Assembly: GCA_030428885.1 (NCBI GenBank)
Contig: JAUIEJ010000014.1
Location: 1-64,000 of the forward strand
DNA: 64,000 nt
DNA from: Gemmatimonadota bacterium
Lineage (GTDB): Bacteria > Gemmatimonadota > Gemmatimonadetes > Longimicrobiales > Gaopeijiaceae
Direction of reading: 5' to 3'
The notes under the pieces are model-generated. The model was not told where the DNA came from. It was given only the letters and a program-made list of their open reading frames with translations, and did not search any database. A program made the position numbers and the translations under genes. Each line of letters starts with the position of its first letter. Within the stretch, counting starts at the first letter, position 1. Below are positions 8,172-15,575 of the stretch, piece after piece.

Positions 8172-8723
8172 TCACCCCCCCCCGTCCCCAAGAGTGGACA
8201 CCCAGACCTCGGCACCTCCACGGGCCTCGAACCACGACCGGATAAGACGCCAACCTCGGGTGCGCTGCTTCTCCACACCACCGATGCTCGAGCCGCATTC
8301 CTCGGCCACCTCGGATGCCGTGAGGCCGTGGAGCACAGTCAGGGTCATCACTCGACGGCACCGGGTTGGGAGGGCGGCGATGGCCATCCGGACCGCCCGG
8401 TCCGCCTCGCCTCGGATGGCCCGATCTAGCGGCCCCATCGACGGGTCCACGAGTTCCGGCAGGTCCGCGAAGCGGTCGCCCTGCGCCCGAATCCGCAGCG
8501 CCTCGCGCCGAGCCGCCCCGCGGAAGTACGATGCCGGGTCGCGAATCTGGTGCCACCGTCCCGAGTCCCAGAGCCGCAGGAAGACGAGCTGAGTCACGTC
8601 GTCGGCGTCAGCCTCGCTTCCCGTGACCGACAGCGCCTCGAGCCGGACAAGGTCACGCCAACGGCGATAGACGGCCGAAAAGCTCTCCCGGCCTCCGACC
8701 TGGGGGGTCCGTTGCGCGACCAC
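8172..8723 (-). CDS. ECF-family RNA polymerase sigma factor
   Basis: A 183-residue sigma-70 factor with only regions 2 and 4. Region 2 (residues about 20-85) includes DADDVTQLVFLRLW, the core-binding and -10 recognition part; region 4 (about 115-165) includes a helix-turn-helix around LTASEVAEECGSS. The GTG start at 8723 has GGAGG 6 nt upstream. No anti-sigma gene is adjacent. It lies on the same strand just before the lanthipeptide genes, so it may drive them, though it could equally act elsewhere. The stop codon is preceded by a run of nine G on the coding strand (8175-8183), which could slip and change the C-terminus. Confidence 0.88.
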   Translation of the reverse strand: MVAQRTPQVGGRESFSAVYRRWRDLVRLEALSVTGSEADADDVTQLVFLRLWDSGRWHQIRDPASYFRGAARREALRIRAQGDRFADLPELVDPSMGPLDRAIRGEADRAVRMAIAALPTRCRRVMTLTVLHGLTASEVAEECGSSIGGVEKQRTRGWRLIRSWFEARGGAEVWVSTLGDGGG

Positions 8724-8768
8724 GGGGTACCTCCGCCTCCGACGACGCTCGATTCCCTTCGTAGTTGC

Positions 8769-8797
8769 TATTTAGCTGGCCCGATCCGGTATCGCAA
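8769..8797 (-). promoter_or_regulatory. possible promoter of the sigma factor gene
   Basis: On the minus strand TTGCGA (8797-8792) and TAAATA (8774-8769) are separated by 17 nt, about 45 nt before the sigma factor start. Matches to the consensus are partial, so this is only a candidate. The stretch is the only AT-richer part of the gap. Confidence 0.3.
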
Positions 8798-8842
8798 CCT
8801 AACCGCTTGTGCCGATTGGTGCGAAGAGGACAGCCGGCATCC

Positions 8843-11263
8843 TCACGGCCGCCTCCCGTCCAGCCACAGCAGCACCGGCGACGCCACGAAGATCGACGAC
8901 AGCGTCCCGACCACGATTCCGAAGCTCATGACCAGCCCCAGAGGCCGCACGACCGGGCCGGCGAGGGTGGCCAGGAGAAGGGCGGCCCCCAGCGTCGTGG
9001 CGGTGGTCAGCACGGTGCGGGGAAGGGTCTGATTGATGGAGTCGTTCAACACCTGGCGGAGACTTCGACCCGACGACCCGCGCAGGTTCTCCCGCACCCG
9101 GTCGAAGATCACGATGGTGTCGTTGAGGGAATAGCCGAGCACGGTCAGCACCCCCGCCACGGTGACCAGGCTCACCTCCAGGTCCAGGAACGAGATGAAG
9201 GCCAGCGTCGCCAGGATGTCGTGGGCGGTGGCCGCCACGGCGGCGAGTCCGAAGCGGCCCTCGAACTGAACCGCAAGGTAGGCGAGGGTGGTGGCGAAGC
9301 TGCCGGCGATGGCCAGGGCGGCCTTGGTCTGGAGTTCGGCGCCCACCTTGGGGCCGATGCCCTCACCACGCACCAGCTCGTAGGCGTCGCCGCCCAACTC
9401 GGCATCGAGGGCCTCTCGCGCGTGCCGCCGCACCGCCTCGGTATCGGTCTCGTCGCCCGACTCCGCGTCGGCGTCGGCGATGCGTGTGCGCACGAGGAAG
9501 TCGCGGTCGGACCCGAAGCTCTGGATCTCGGCGTCCCTCAGTGGAGTGTCGGCCAGCGCCGACCGGATCACCGTCGTGGTCACCGGCGCCTCGGTCCGCA
9601 CCTGGAGAAGCGTTCCCCCCGTGAAGTCGATGCCGTAGTTGGGCCCGCGGAACCCGAGCAACAGCAGCCCCGCGGCGACGAACAGGCCGCTGACGCCCAA
9701 CGCCCACTTCCGCCAGCGGAGCACGTCGTACGAGGCGTCGGTCAGCGAACGCAGCGTGCGGTAGTTCGGCGCGGTCGCCTTCCCCCGCTTGCGCAGCCAG
9801 ACCATGAACAGGGTCCGGGTCACGAAGATCGCCGCGAACATGGACGCGCAGAGGCCGATCAGGAGCATGACGGCGAACCCCTTCACGGCCTCGGTCCCCA
9901 CCAGGTGGAGGATCCCCGCCGTGAGGGCCGTCGTGACGTTGGAGTCGACGATGGCGCTCATGGCGTGACGGAACCCCGCGTTGACGGCGGCCCGTGTGCC
10001 CCGCCCGTCACGGAGCTCCTCCCGGATGCGCTCGAAGATGAGCACGTTGGCGTCGACGGCCATGCCGATGGCCAGGGCGAACCCGGCGATGCCCGGCAGG
10101 GTCAGCGTGAAGCCGAAGAGGGCCAGGCCGCTGATGGAGCCGAGCAGGTAGGTGGCCAGGGCCCCCACCGCGAGCACCCCCGAGAACCGGTACCAGCCCA
10201 CCATCATGACCATCACGAGGGCCACGGCCAGCAGCGACGTGCGCACCCCCGCCGCAATGGAATCTTCGCCCAGCGAGGGCCCCACCGTGCCGTCGGCCAC
10301 GACCTCCAGGGGCACGGGCAGCGCCCCCGCCCGGAGCACCAGGGCGAGGTCGCCGGCCTCGCGCATGGTGCGCCCCGGAAGCTCGATGCTCCCGGTGGAT
10401 CCAATCCGCTCCTGGATCACCGCCGGCCTTCCCTGCACCCGTCCGTCGAGGAGAATGGCCAGGTAGGCCCCGACGTTCCGGCCCGTGGCCTCGCCGAACA
10501 CCCGTCCCGCGGAGCGGGTCAACTCGAACTGCACCTGGGGCTGGGAGTCCATGGGATCGCGCGTGGACGTGGCGCCGACCAACTGCTCTCCCGTGACCAG
10601 CGCCTCCTCCGCCACGAGGTAGAACGGCCGGTACGCACGCCCTCCCACCGCCATGGACTCGGTGCCCCAGCGCACCTCGTGGGCGCGGGGGATGGCCCGT
10701 CGGGCGACGGAGCCGTCCAGGGCCTCCGCGACGACCTCCTCCAGGGCCTCGGGCACCCAGTACTCGCCGGGCGTCTGACCGCGCACGGGCACGCCCGTCT
10801 CGCCGATCGCCCGCTGCAGCACCTCGGCCAGAGCCGCGGTGCGGTCGTCGGAGTCCACGAGCCGTAGTTCCAGGTACGCCGTGCGCTGCACGATGGAGCG
10901 GGCCCGGTCGAGGTCCTGCTCGCCGGGAAGCTCCACGATGAGCCGGCACTCCCCGGCTCGCTGGACCACCGGCTCCGTGGTCCCCATCTCACTCATGCGT
11001 CCGCGGATCACGCGCTCGGCCCGGGCCATGGCCTCGGCGCAGTCCCCGATCTCGATCAACGATTCGTCGATCTCCAGGGCGAGGTGACTCCCCCCTCGAA
11101 GGTCCAACCCGAGTTCGATGGGCACCCGCCGGACCGTATCGACGACCACCCGGCCGCTGTCGGGGTCGATGGAGCGCTCGACGACCGGGCGGGGAACGAG
11201 GGAAAGAACGCCACCGACGATGAGCAGCGCGATGGGCAACAGACGTGACTGGAGCGTCTTCAT
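8843..11263 (-). CDS. secDF: fused protein translocase subunit SecDF
   Basis: An 806-residue membrane protein joining SecD and SecF. The SecD half has a first membrane segment near residues 5-20, the P1 region with ELGLDLRGGSHLALEI, a large periplasmic part, and five membrane helices around 330-490. The SecF half starts near 520 with its own first helix, then YGIDFTGGTLLQVR, and ends with five helices including SLNDTIVIFDRVREN. SecDF uses the proton gradient to pull exported proteins through SecYEG. I prefer the ATG at 11263 (GAGG upstream) to the GTG at 11305, because the upstream residues precede the natural first helix. Separate secD and secF genes are common; fusion is also well known. 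Confidence 0.93.
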   Translation of the reverse strand: MKTLQSRLLPIALLIVGGVLSLVPRPVVERSIDPDSGRVVVDTVRRVPIELGLDLRGGSHLALEIDESLIEIGDCAEAMARAERVIRGRMSEMGTTEPVVQRAGECRLIVELPGEQDLDRARSIVQRTAYLELRLVDSDDRTAALAEVLQRAIGETGVPVRGQTPGEYWVPEALEEVVAEALDGSVARRAIPRAHEVRWGTESMAVGGRAYRPFYLVAEEALVTGEQLVGATSTRDPMDSQPQVQFELTRSAGRVFGEATGRNVGAYLAILLDGRVQGRPAVIQERIGSTGSIELPGRTMREAGDLALVLRAGALPVPLEVVADGTVGPSLGEDSIAAGVRTSLLAVALVMVMMVGWYRFSGVLAVGALATYLLGSISGLALFGFTLTLPGIAGFALAIGMAVDANVLIFERIREELRDGRGTRAAVNAGFRHAMSAIVDSNVTTALTAGILHLVGTEAVKGFAVMLLIGLCASMFAAIFVTRTLFMVWLRKRGKATAPNYRTLRSLTDASYDVLRWRKWALGVSGLFVAAGLLLLGFRGPNYGIDFTGGTLLQVRTEAPVTTTVIRSALADTPLRDAEIQSFGSDRDFLVRTRIADADAESGDETDTEAVRRHAREALDAELGGDAYELVRGEGIGPKVGAELQTKAALAIAGSFATTLAYLAVQFEGRFGLAAVAATAHDILATLAFISFLDLEVSLVTVAGVLTVLGYSLNDTIVIFDRVRENLRGSSGRSLRQVLNDSINQTLPRTVLTTATTLGAALLLATLAGPVVRPLGLVMSFGIVVGTLSSIFVASPVLLWLDGRRP

Positions 11264-11368
11264 GGGCCGTGCCTCGTGAGTCCCGAATAGAACGATGACG
11301 AGCACACGCCCGGCCGCGTTCGGACGGCCCGGGGCGCTGCTCGAAGAAGTCGTCTGGGGTGTTCGGGA

Positions 11369-11695
11369 CTACGCGGGTGGGGCCCGGGAGAGCGGCAGGA
11401 GCGCGAGGGTCGCACGGCGCGGGAGGCGCGTGGCGTCCCGGTGTTCGACCGGGTGGTCGGCGGGATCGGGACCGAGCCCGATGAGAGGCGCCGCGGCGGC
11501 ACCGGACACATCGGCCGAACGGAACTGGTCGACCTTCGCGTCGGAGGGAGTCAGACTGCCCCGGGAGGGGGACTCCGTCGTCGGTGCGGTGCGCAGGGAC
11601 TCGCCGCTCGAGCCCACGGGTACGGACGCCCCGGAAGGGGAAACCGTGAGCGGCAGGACCGCGAGGCCGAGGAGCGCGAGGAGGCGGCGAGTCAT
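11369..11695 (-). CDS. small putative exported protein, unknown
   Basis: A 108-residue frame with a plausible signal peptide (RRLLALLGLAVLPL followed by SPSGAS). The rest is Ser/Pro/Ala-rich with no recognisable domain, and there is no strong ribosome site. Overlapping frames on the plus strand are open as well, as expected in GC-rich DNA, so the gene is uncertain. It lies between secDF and the toxin gene on the same strand. If it is not real, 11264-11730 is an unassigned gap of about 470 nt. Confidence 0.35.
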   Translation of the reverse strand: MTRRLLALLGLAVLPLTVSPSGASVPVGSSGESLRTAPTTESPSRGSLTPSDAKVDQFRSADVSGAAAAPLIGLGPDPADHPVEHRDATRLPRRATLALLPLSRAPPA

Positions 11696-11730
11696 GGTTG
11701 GACTACAGCGGAAGGCGGCGAAGGGGTCCG

Positions 11731-12123
11731 CTACCGGGTCAGAAACCTGCACCGGGGCCCGGGCGCCCGGACCAACCGATGGTCGAGGGTCGCCAACTCC
11801 GCGTCCAGGGTCTCGGCCAGCGCGACGTACCAGGCGTCGTACGGCGTGACGGTCTCCCGCAGTTCCCAGATCCGGGAGGCGAAGGGCGCGTACGGGAAGT
11901 AGTCGATGGGCAGCGTCTGGAGTTCGATGTGGGCGAGGGTCGACGCGTCGCTCGAGATCTGACCGCTGTGTGCGGCCCTCCGGAGAATGATCGCCACCTC
12001 GCTGGGCAGATGGTGCGGGGCGGTCAGATGATCCCCCAGGAGCATGCCCTCGGCCCAGCGACCGTCCTCGCCCCCGTCCACCAGCGCGGCGACCACGACG
12101 CTGGCATCCAGGACCCGGCTCAT
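11731..12123 (-). CDS. vapC: VapC-family PIN-domain ribonuclease toxin
   Basis: A 130-residue PIN domain with the acidic catalytic set visible as Asp6 (MSRVLDASVVV), Glu42 (LPSEVAI), Asp96 (PYDAWYVALAE) and Asp114 (ATLDHRL). These residues bind Mg/Mn ions for RNA cleavage; VapC toxins usually cut tRNA or rRNA. Its ATG overlaps the antitoxin stop codon (ATGA), the usual type II arrangement with the antitoxin first. Full length for the family, so it is probably active. Confidence 0.9.
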   Translation of the reverse strand: MSRVLDASVVVAALVDGGEDGRWAEGMLLGDHLTAPHHLPSEVAIILRRAAHSGQISSDASTLAHIELQTLPIDYFPYAPFASRIWELRETVTPYDAWYVALAETLDAELATLDHRLVRAPGPRCRFLTR

Positions 12124-12356
12124 CGGCGGTCGGCGTCCTTGTGCGAGAGGATCGTCTCGGCCGGTAGCCGGGTGCCCAGGGTCTCCTTTCGGGCGCGGAG
12201 CCGGGCGACGACCACCTCGGGCTCCGGTCGAGAGGCCAGCTCGATCAGGTGGGCCCTCAGGTACTCCTGCAGGGATCGTCCCGTGGCTGCGGCGCGGGCC
12301 GCCAGCTCCCGCCCGGCTTCGTCCGGGACATCTCGGATGGTGATGGACTTGGGCAT
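12120..12356 (-). CDS. vapB: VapB/FitA-like ribbon-helix-helix antitoxin
   Basis: A 78-residue protein starting MPKSITIRDVPDEAG, the beta-strand and first helix of a ribbon-helix-helix fold in the FitA-like antitoxin group, followed by LAARAAATGRSLQEYLR. The C-terminal tail is the expected toxin-binding part. It should neutralise the adjacent VapC and repress the operon promoter. Upstream in-frame codons exist, but residues before this Met are low-complexity and overlap the likely promoter. Confidence 0.88.
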   Translation of the reverse strand: MPKSITIRDVPDEAGRELAARAAATGRSLQEYLRAHLIELASRPEPEVVVARLRARKETLGTRLPAETILSHKDADRR

Positions 12357-12374
12357 GCATGCATGATGATGCTC

Positions 12375-12389
12375 GCACATGTATAGTGC
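12375..12389 (-). promoter_or_regulatory. imperfect palindrome and -10-like element before vapB
   Basis: The plus strand reads GCACATGTATAGTGC, an imperfect palindrome with GCAC/GTGC ends, 19 nt before the antitoxin start. On the minus strand it contains TATACAT, a -10-like sequence. A CATGCATGCATG run follows at 12353-12364. Autorepression by VapB at this site is likely from family behaviour but not shown. Confidence 0.45.
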
Positions 12390-12504
12390 AAGCACAGGAC
12401 TCTCGCGTGACCCGGTCCCACCCTCCCCTTCCCCCCGCCCCTGATCCCGAGATAGGCTCAGGGCCCCACCCGTCCCCGCCCCGCACCTCGACCCGCAGTC
12501 CCCC

Positions 12505-14637
12505 ATGCCCCTCGCCCCTCAGGCTTCTTCCGTCGCCCGCGAGCTGTCCCTCTCCAGGAGCGACGTCGCGGCGGCCCTCGCCCTCTTCGACGAGGGCAAC
12601 ACCCTGCCCTTCATCGCCCGCTACCGGAAGGAGCGCACCGGGGGCCTCGACGAGACCCAGCTCCGGCAGGTGCAGGAGCGGGCGAAGGCCCGGGCCGAAC
12701 TGGAAGACCGGCGGGCGTTCGTGCTGGGCTCGATCCGGGACCAGGGGGCGCTCGACCCGGCGCTCGAGCAGCGCATCCGGGCGGCCGACACGCGCCAGGA
12801 ACTGGAAGACCTCTACCTACCCCATCGCCCCCGACGCCGCACCCGGGCCACCGCGGCGCGGGAGCGGGGCCTGGAGCCCCTGGCCGACCTGCTCTGGGCC
12901 GGCGAAGTCGATGACGCCGGCGCCCGGAAGGCCGCCGCTCGATTCGTCGACGCCGAGGCCGAGGTGCCCGACATCGACACGGCTCTGGCGGGCGCCCGCG
13001 ACATCGTGGCGGAGCGCATCGCCGAAGATCCGGCGCTGCGCCGGTGGGTGCGCGACGAGACGCGCCGGCGGGGCCGGGTGACGTCGCGAGTGCGCCGGCG
13101 CAAGAAGGACCTGCCCGCCGCCCAGTCGTTTCGGGACTACTTCGAGCACTCCGAGCCCGTGCGGCGCATCGCGCCCCACCGGGTCCTGGCCCTGCGCAGA
13201 GGCGAAGCCGAAGGGGTGATCTCGTGGGGCATCGAGGCGCCCGAGGAAGCGCGGGACCGGGTCGTGCGGTTCGCCGTCGACGGGCGACGGGCCCGATCCC
13301 AGCTCGAGGCCGCCGCCACGGACGGGTGGAGTCGCCTGCTCCACCCCGGCATCGAGTCCGACCTCAAGTCGGAGCTGACGGAGCAGGCCGACGACGAGGC
13401 GATCCGCATCTTCGGCACCAACCTCGAGGCGCTGCTGCTCCAGCCCCCGGCGGGCGAAAAGGTGGTGCTGGGACTCGATCCCGGCTTCCGCACCGGGGTG
13501 AAGGCGGCGGTCGTGTCGCGGACCGGCGCGCTCCTGGCCACCGAGGTGCTCTACCTTCACCAGGACCACCGCTTGAGGGATCAGGTGCGCGCCCTCGTGA
13601 AGGCCCACGACGTGGAGCTCGTGGCGGTGGGCAACGGCACGGCCTCGCGTGAGACGGAGGCGGCGGTGCGAGCCGCGCTGGATTCCGGGGGACCGCCGGT
13701 CGTTCTCGTCAACGAGGCCGGAGCCTCGGTCTACTCGGCGTCGGAGCTGGCGGTGGCGGAGTTCCCGGACCTCGACGTCTCGCTGCGGGGTGCGGTGTCC
13801 ATCGCCCGGCGTCTCCAGGACCCCCTGGCCGAACTCGTGAAGATCGAGGCCCGGGCCATCGGGGTGGGCCAGTACCAGCACGACGTGAACCAGACCCGCC
13901 TGGGCGAGCGGCTCGACCAGGTGGTGGAGACCTGCGTGAACCGGGTGGGGGTGGAGGTCAACACGGCCTCGGCGCCCCTGCTGTCGTACGTGGCGGGCGT
14001 GGGCCCGGCCCTCGCCCACAACATCGTGGCGCTGCGCGACGAGCGGGGGCGTCTGTCGAGTCGTCGGGAACTGCTCGACGTGCACCGTCTCGGCCCCGGC
14101 ACCTTCGAGCAGGCCGCCGGATTCCTGCGCATCCGCGACGGCGATCACCCCCTCGACGCCACCGCCGTGCACCCCGAGCGATACGACCTGGTGGCCCGCA
14201 TGGCCCGCGATCTCGGGGTGTCCACGGGCGAGTTGGTTCGCGACGAAGCGCTGGTGAACCGCCTCGAGGCCCGCCTCGACCGCTACGTGGCCGACGACGT
14301 GGGGCGCCCCACTCTCGACGACATCGTGGCCGAGCTCCGCCGCCCGGGTCGCGATCCGCGCGACACCTTCGAGCCCCCGTCGTTTCGCGACGACGTGCAG
14401 AAGCCCGAAGACCTGGAGGAGGGCATGGTACTCCAGGGCGTGGTCACCAACGTCGTGGCCTTCGGCGCGTTCGTCGACGTGGGGGTGCACCAGGACGGCC
14501 TCGTGCACATCTCCCAGCTCGCCGACCGGTTCGTGAAGGACGCCTCGGAGGTGGTACGGGTGGGCCAGCCGGTGAAGGTGCGGGTGCTGAGCGTCGATCT
14601 GGAGCGCGGGCGGATCGGGTTGTCCATGAAGGGGTGA
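12505..14637 (+). CDS. tex: Tex-family transcription accessory protein
   Basis: A 710-residue RNA-binding protein of the Tex/Spt6-like family. The N-terminal helical part includes FIARYRKERTGGLDE; the YqgF/RNase H-like domain begins near residue 325 (LGLDPGFRTGVKAAVV); helix-hairpin-helix motifs lie around 480-560 (SYVAGVGPALAHNIV); and an S1 domain ends the protein from about 635 (VVTNVVAFGAFVDVGV). Family members are usually 720-780 residues, so this is full length. Tex assists transcription and tolerance of stress in several bacteria. It is the first gene on the plus strand after the minus-strand VapBC pair, with 72 nt to the selenoprotein gene. Confidence 0.95.
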   Translation: MPLAPQASSVARELSLSRSDVAAALALFDEGNTLPFIARYRKERTGGLDETQLRQVQERAKARAELEDRRAFVLGSIRDQGALDPALEQRIRAADTRQELEDLYLPHRPRRRTRATAARERGLEPLADLLWAGEVDDAGARKAAARFVDAEAEVPDIDTALAGARDIVAERIAEDPALRRWVRDETRRRGRVTSRVRRRKKDLPAAQSFRDYFEHSEPVRRIAPHRVLALRRGEAEGVISWGIEAPEEARDRVVRFAVDGRRARSQLEAAATDGWSRLLHPGIESDLKSELTEQADDEAIRIFGTNLEALLLQPPAGEKVVLGLDPGFRTGVKAAVVSRTGALLATEVLYLHQDHRLRDQVRALVKAHDVELVAVGNGTASRETEAAVRAALDSGGPPVVLVNEAGASVYSASELAVAEFPDLDVSLRGAVSIARRLQDPLAELVKIEARAIGVGQYQHDVNQTRLGERLDQVVETCVNRVGVEVNTASAPLLSYVAGVGPALAHNIVALRDERGRLSSRRELLDVHRLGPGTFEQAAGFLRIRDGDHPLDATAVHPERYDLVARMARDLGVSTGELVRDEALVNRLEARLDRYVADDVGRPTLDDIVAELRRPGRDPRDTFEPPSFRDDVQKPEDLEEGMVLQGVVTNVVAFGAFVDVGVHQDGLVHISQLADRFVKDASEVVRVGQPVKVRVLSVDLERGRIGLSMKG

Positions 14638-14709
14638 GGGAGTGGCAGCGCTCTTGCATCGTAGTCGGGGCGCCTTCGTTCATTCCGCTCAGCGCGTAGG
14701 AGATCCCCC

Positions 14710-15186
14710 GTGAAGACGCTCGAACCCGGTGACCGATTCCCCTCGATGTCGGCTCCCGCCGTCGACGGCAGCCATTTCGACCTGCCCGACGACGTGGAAG
14801 GCATCCGCGCCGTGGTCGTCTTCTACCGCGGCCACTGGTGAAGCCACTGCCGTCGACAGTTGGTCGACCTGCAGGAGCACCTCGCCGAACTCGAGCAGAT
14901 GGACGCCCAGGTGATCGCCGCGTCGTCGGATCCCGCCGACCTGGCGGAGAAGGCCGCCGAGGAGTGGGGCCTGAGCTACACGGTGCTGTACGGCCTCGAC
15001 GCCGAGGCCACGTCGGAGGCCATCGGTTGCTACACGGGTGAACACGACGGCGAAGCCCACATCCAGCCGGCGAGCTTCGTACTGGACCGCGACGGGACCG
15101 TGGTGCACGCGGTGTATTCCACGGGCAAGGTGGGCCGCCTCAGCGCAGACGACGCCGTGACGGTGGTGAGCGACCTCGACTCCTGA
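14710..15186 (+). CDS. peroxiredoxin-like (AhpC/TSA) selenoprotein with in-frame TGA
   Basis: Read from the GTG at 14710 (AGGAG 7 nt upstream), the frame is a 158-residue thioredoxin-fold peroxiredoxin-like protein. Its only interruption is a TGA at 14839-14841, codon 44. The context is FYRGHW-TGA-SHCRRQLVDLQ, so the TGA stands exactly where relatives carry the peroxidatic cysteine of the F-x-R-G-x-W-C-x-x-C-R motif; the second cysteine (residue 47) is kept. The sequence continues as a normal domain to SDLDS. A bacterial SECIS-like hairpin follows the TGA at once. I conclude that selenocysteine is inserted here, giving a U-x-x-C redox site that reduces peroxides or similar substrates in the cytosol. 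Without selenocysteine insertion only 43 residues are made. A cysteine-to-stop mutation is the alternative, less likely given the hairpin and intact remainder. Proof needs selA/B/C/D elsewhere in the genome. Confidence 0.85.
14847..14874 (+). promoter_or_regulatory. SECIS-like hairpin for selenocysteine insertion
   Basis: Downstream of the in-frame TGA the RNA pairs CTGC (14847-14850) with GCAG (14871-14874) and GTCGAC (14852-14857) with GTCGAC (14863-14868), leaving a 5-nt apical loop AGUUG and a small internal bulge. The loop starts 17 nt after the TGA and contains a guanine near its beginning, matching the described bacterial SECIS geometry (loop about 16-37 nt from the UGA). SelB would bind here. 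Confidence 0.75.
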
Positions 15187-15188
15187 CG

Positions 15189-15206
15189 CGGGCTGCGTCG
15201 AGCCCG
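15189..15206 (+). terminator. GC hairpin after the selenoprotein gene
   Basis: CGGGCT and AGCCCG pair around a 6-nt loop, starting 2 nt after the stop codon. No uridine run follows, so termination would be weak or factor-dependent. Confidence 0.35.
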
Positions 15207-15575
15207 AAACGAGTCCCACCGCCATCCATCGTGTCGCCGACGGCGGCCCCGTAGCCGCAACCCGGCACGGGGCCCGCTGAGCGGACCGCGTGGCGCATCG
15301 AATACCCTATGGCTCTTCTCTACGCCACGACGGCTCCAAATTCACGGTCGCGTGTCGTTTCGCGGTGCCATACGCTCGTGTTCGCGCCACGGCGGCGAAT
15401 CGCGTCGTAGCGTGGCGGGTCGTGGCTCGACCTCGGGCCCTCCGGCTCCGGGTGTCGACAGCCCCCTCTGCAACCTCCCGCCCTCTCGTTCCGTCTAGAG
15501 CATGGGGCGGGGCCGCCGGGTGGGGGGCTTCGCCGACCCACCCTCCACGATCCCGGTTCCGGAGCCGGCCCCCGC
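15207..15575. other. non-coding gap before the first ADOP permease
   Basis: About 370 nt with no supportable gene. The only structure I see is a 7-bp hairpin (GGGTGGG at 15518-15524 with CCCACCC at 15537-15543) in the leader of the next gene. A promoter for the permease must lie here, but no clear -10/-35 pair stands out. Confidence 0.5.

Noticed and set aside
8765-10867. 700-residue plus-strand open frame across secDF
   Set aside because: The translation is His/Gln/Gly/Arg-rich without domains and runs antisense to a clear SecDF gene; many similar shadows occur opposite the other large genes (for example 12817-14508, 15495-18086, 21884-25219, 35694-38732 and 52994-57247).
11263-11305. GTG start of secDF at 11305
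   Set aside because: The extra 14 residues precede the first membrane helix and the ATG at 11263 has a GAGG site.
14860-15186. 108-residue redoxin fragment starting after the TGA
   Set aside because: The start at 14860 lies inside the domain and lacks the catalytic motif. The upstream part is in the same frame with a better ribosome site, so it is part of the selenoprotein.
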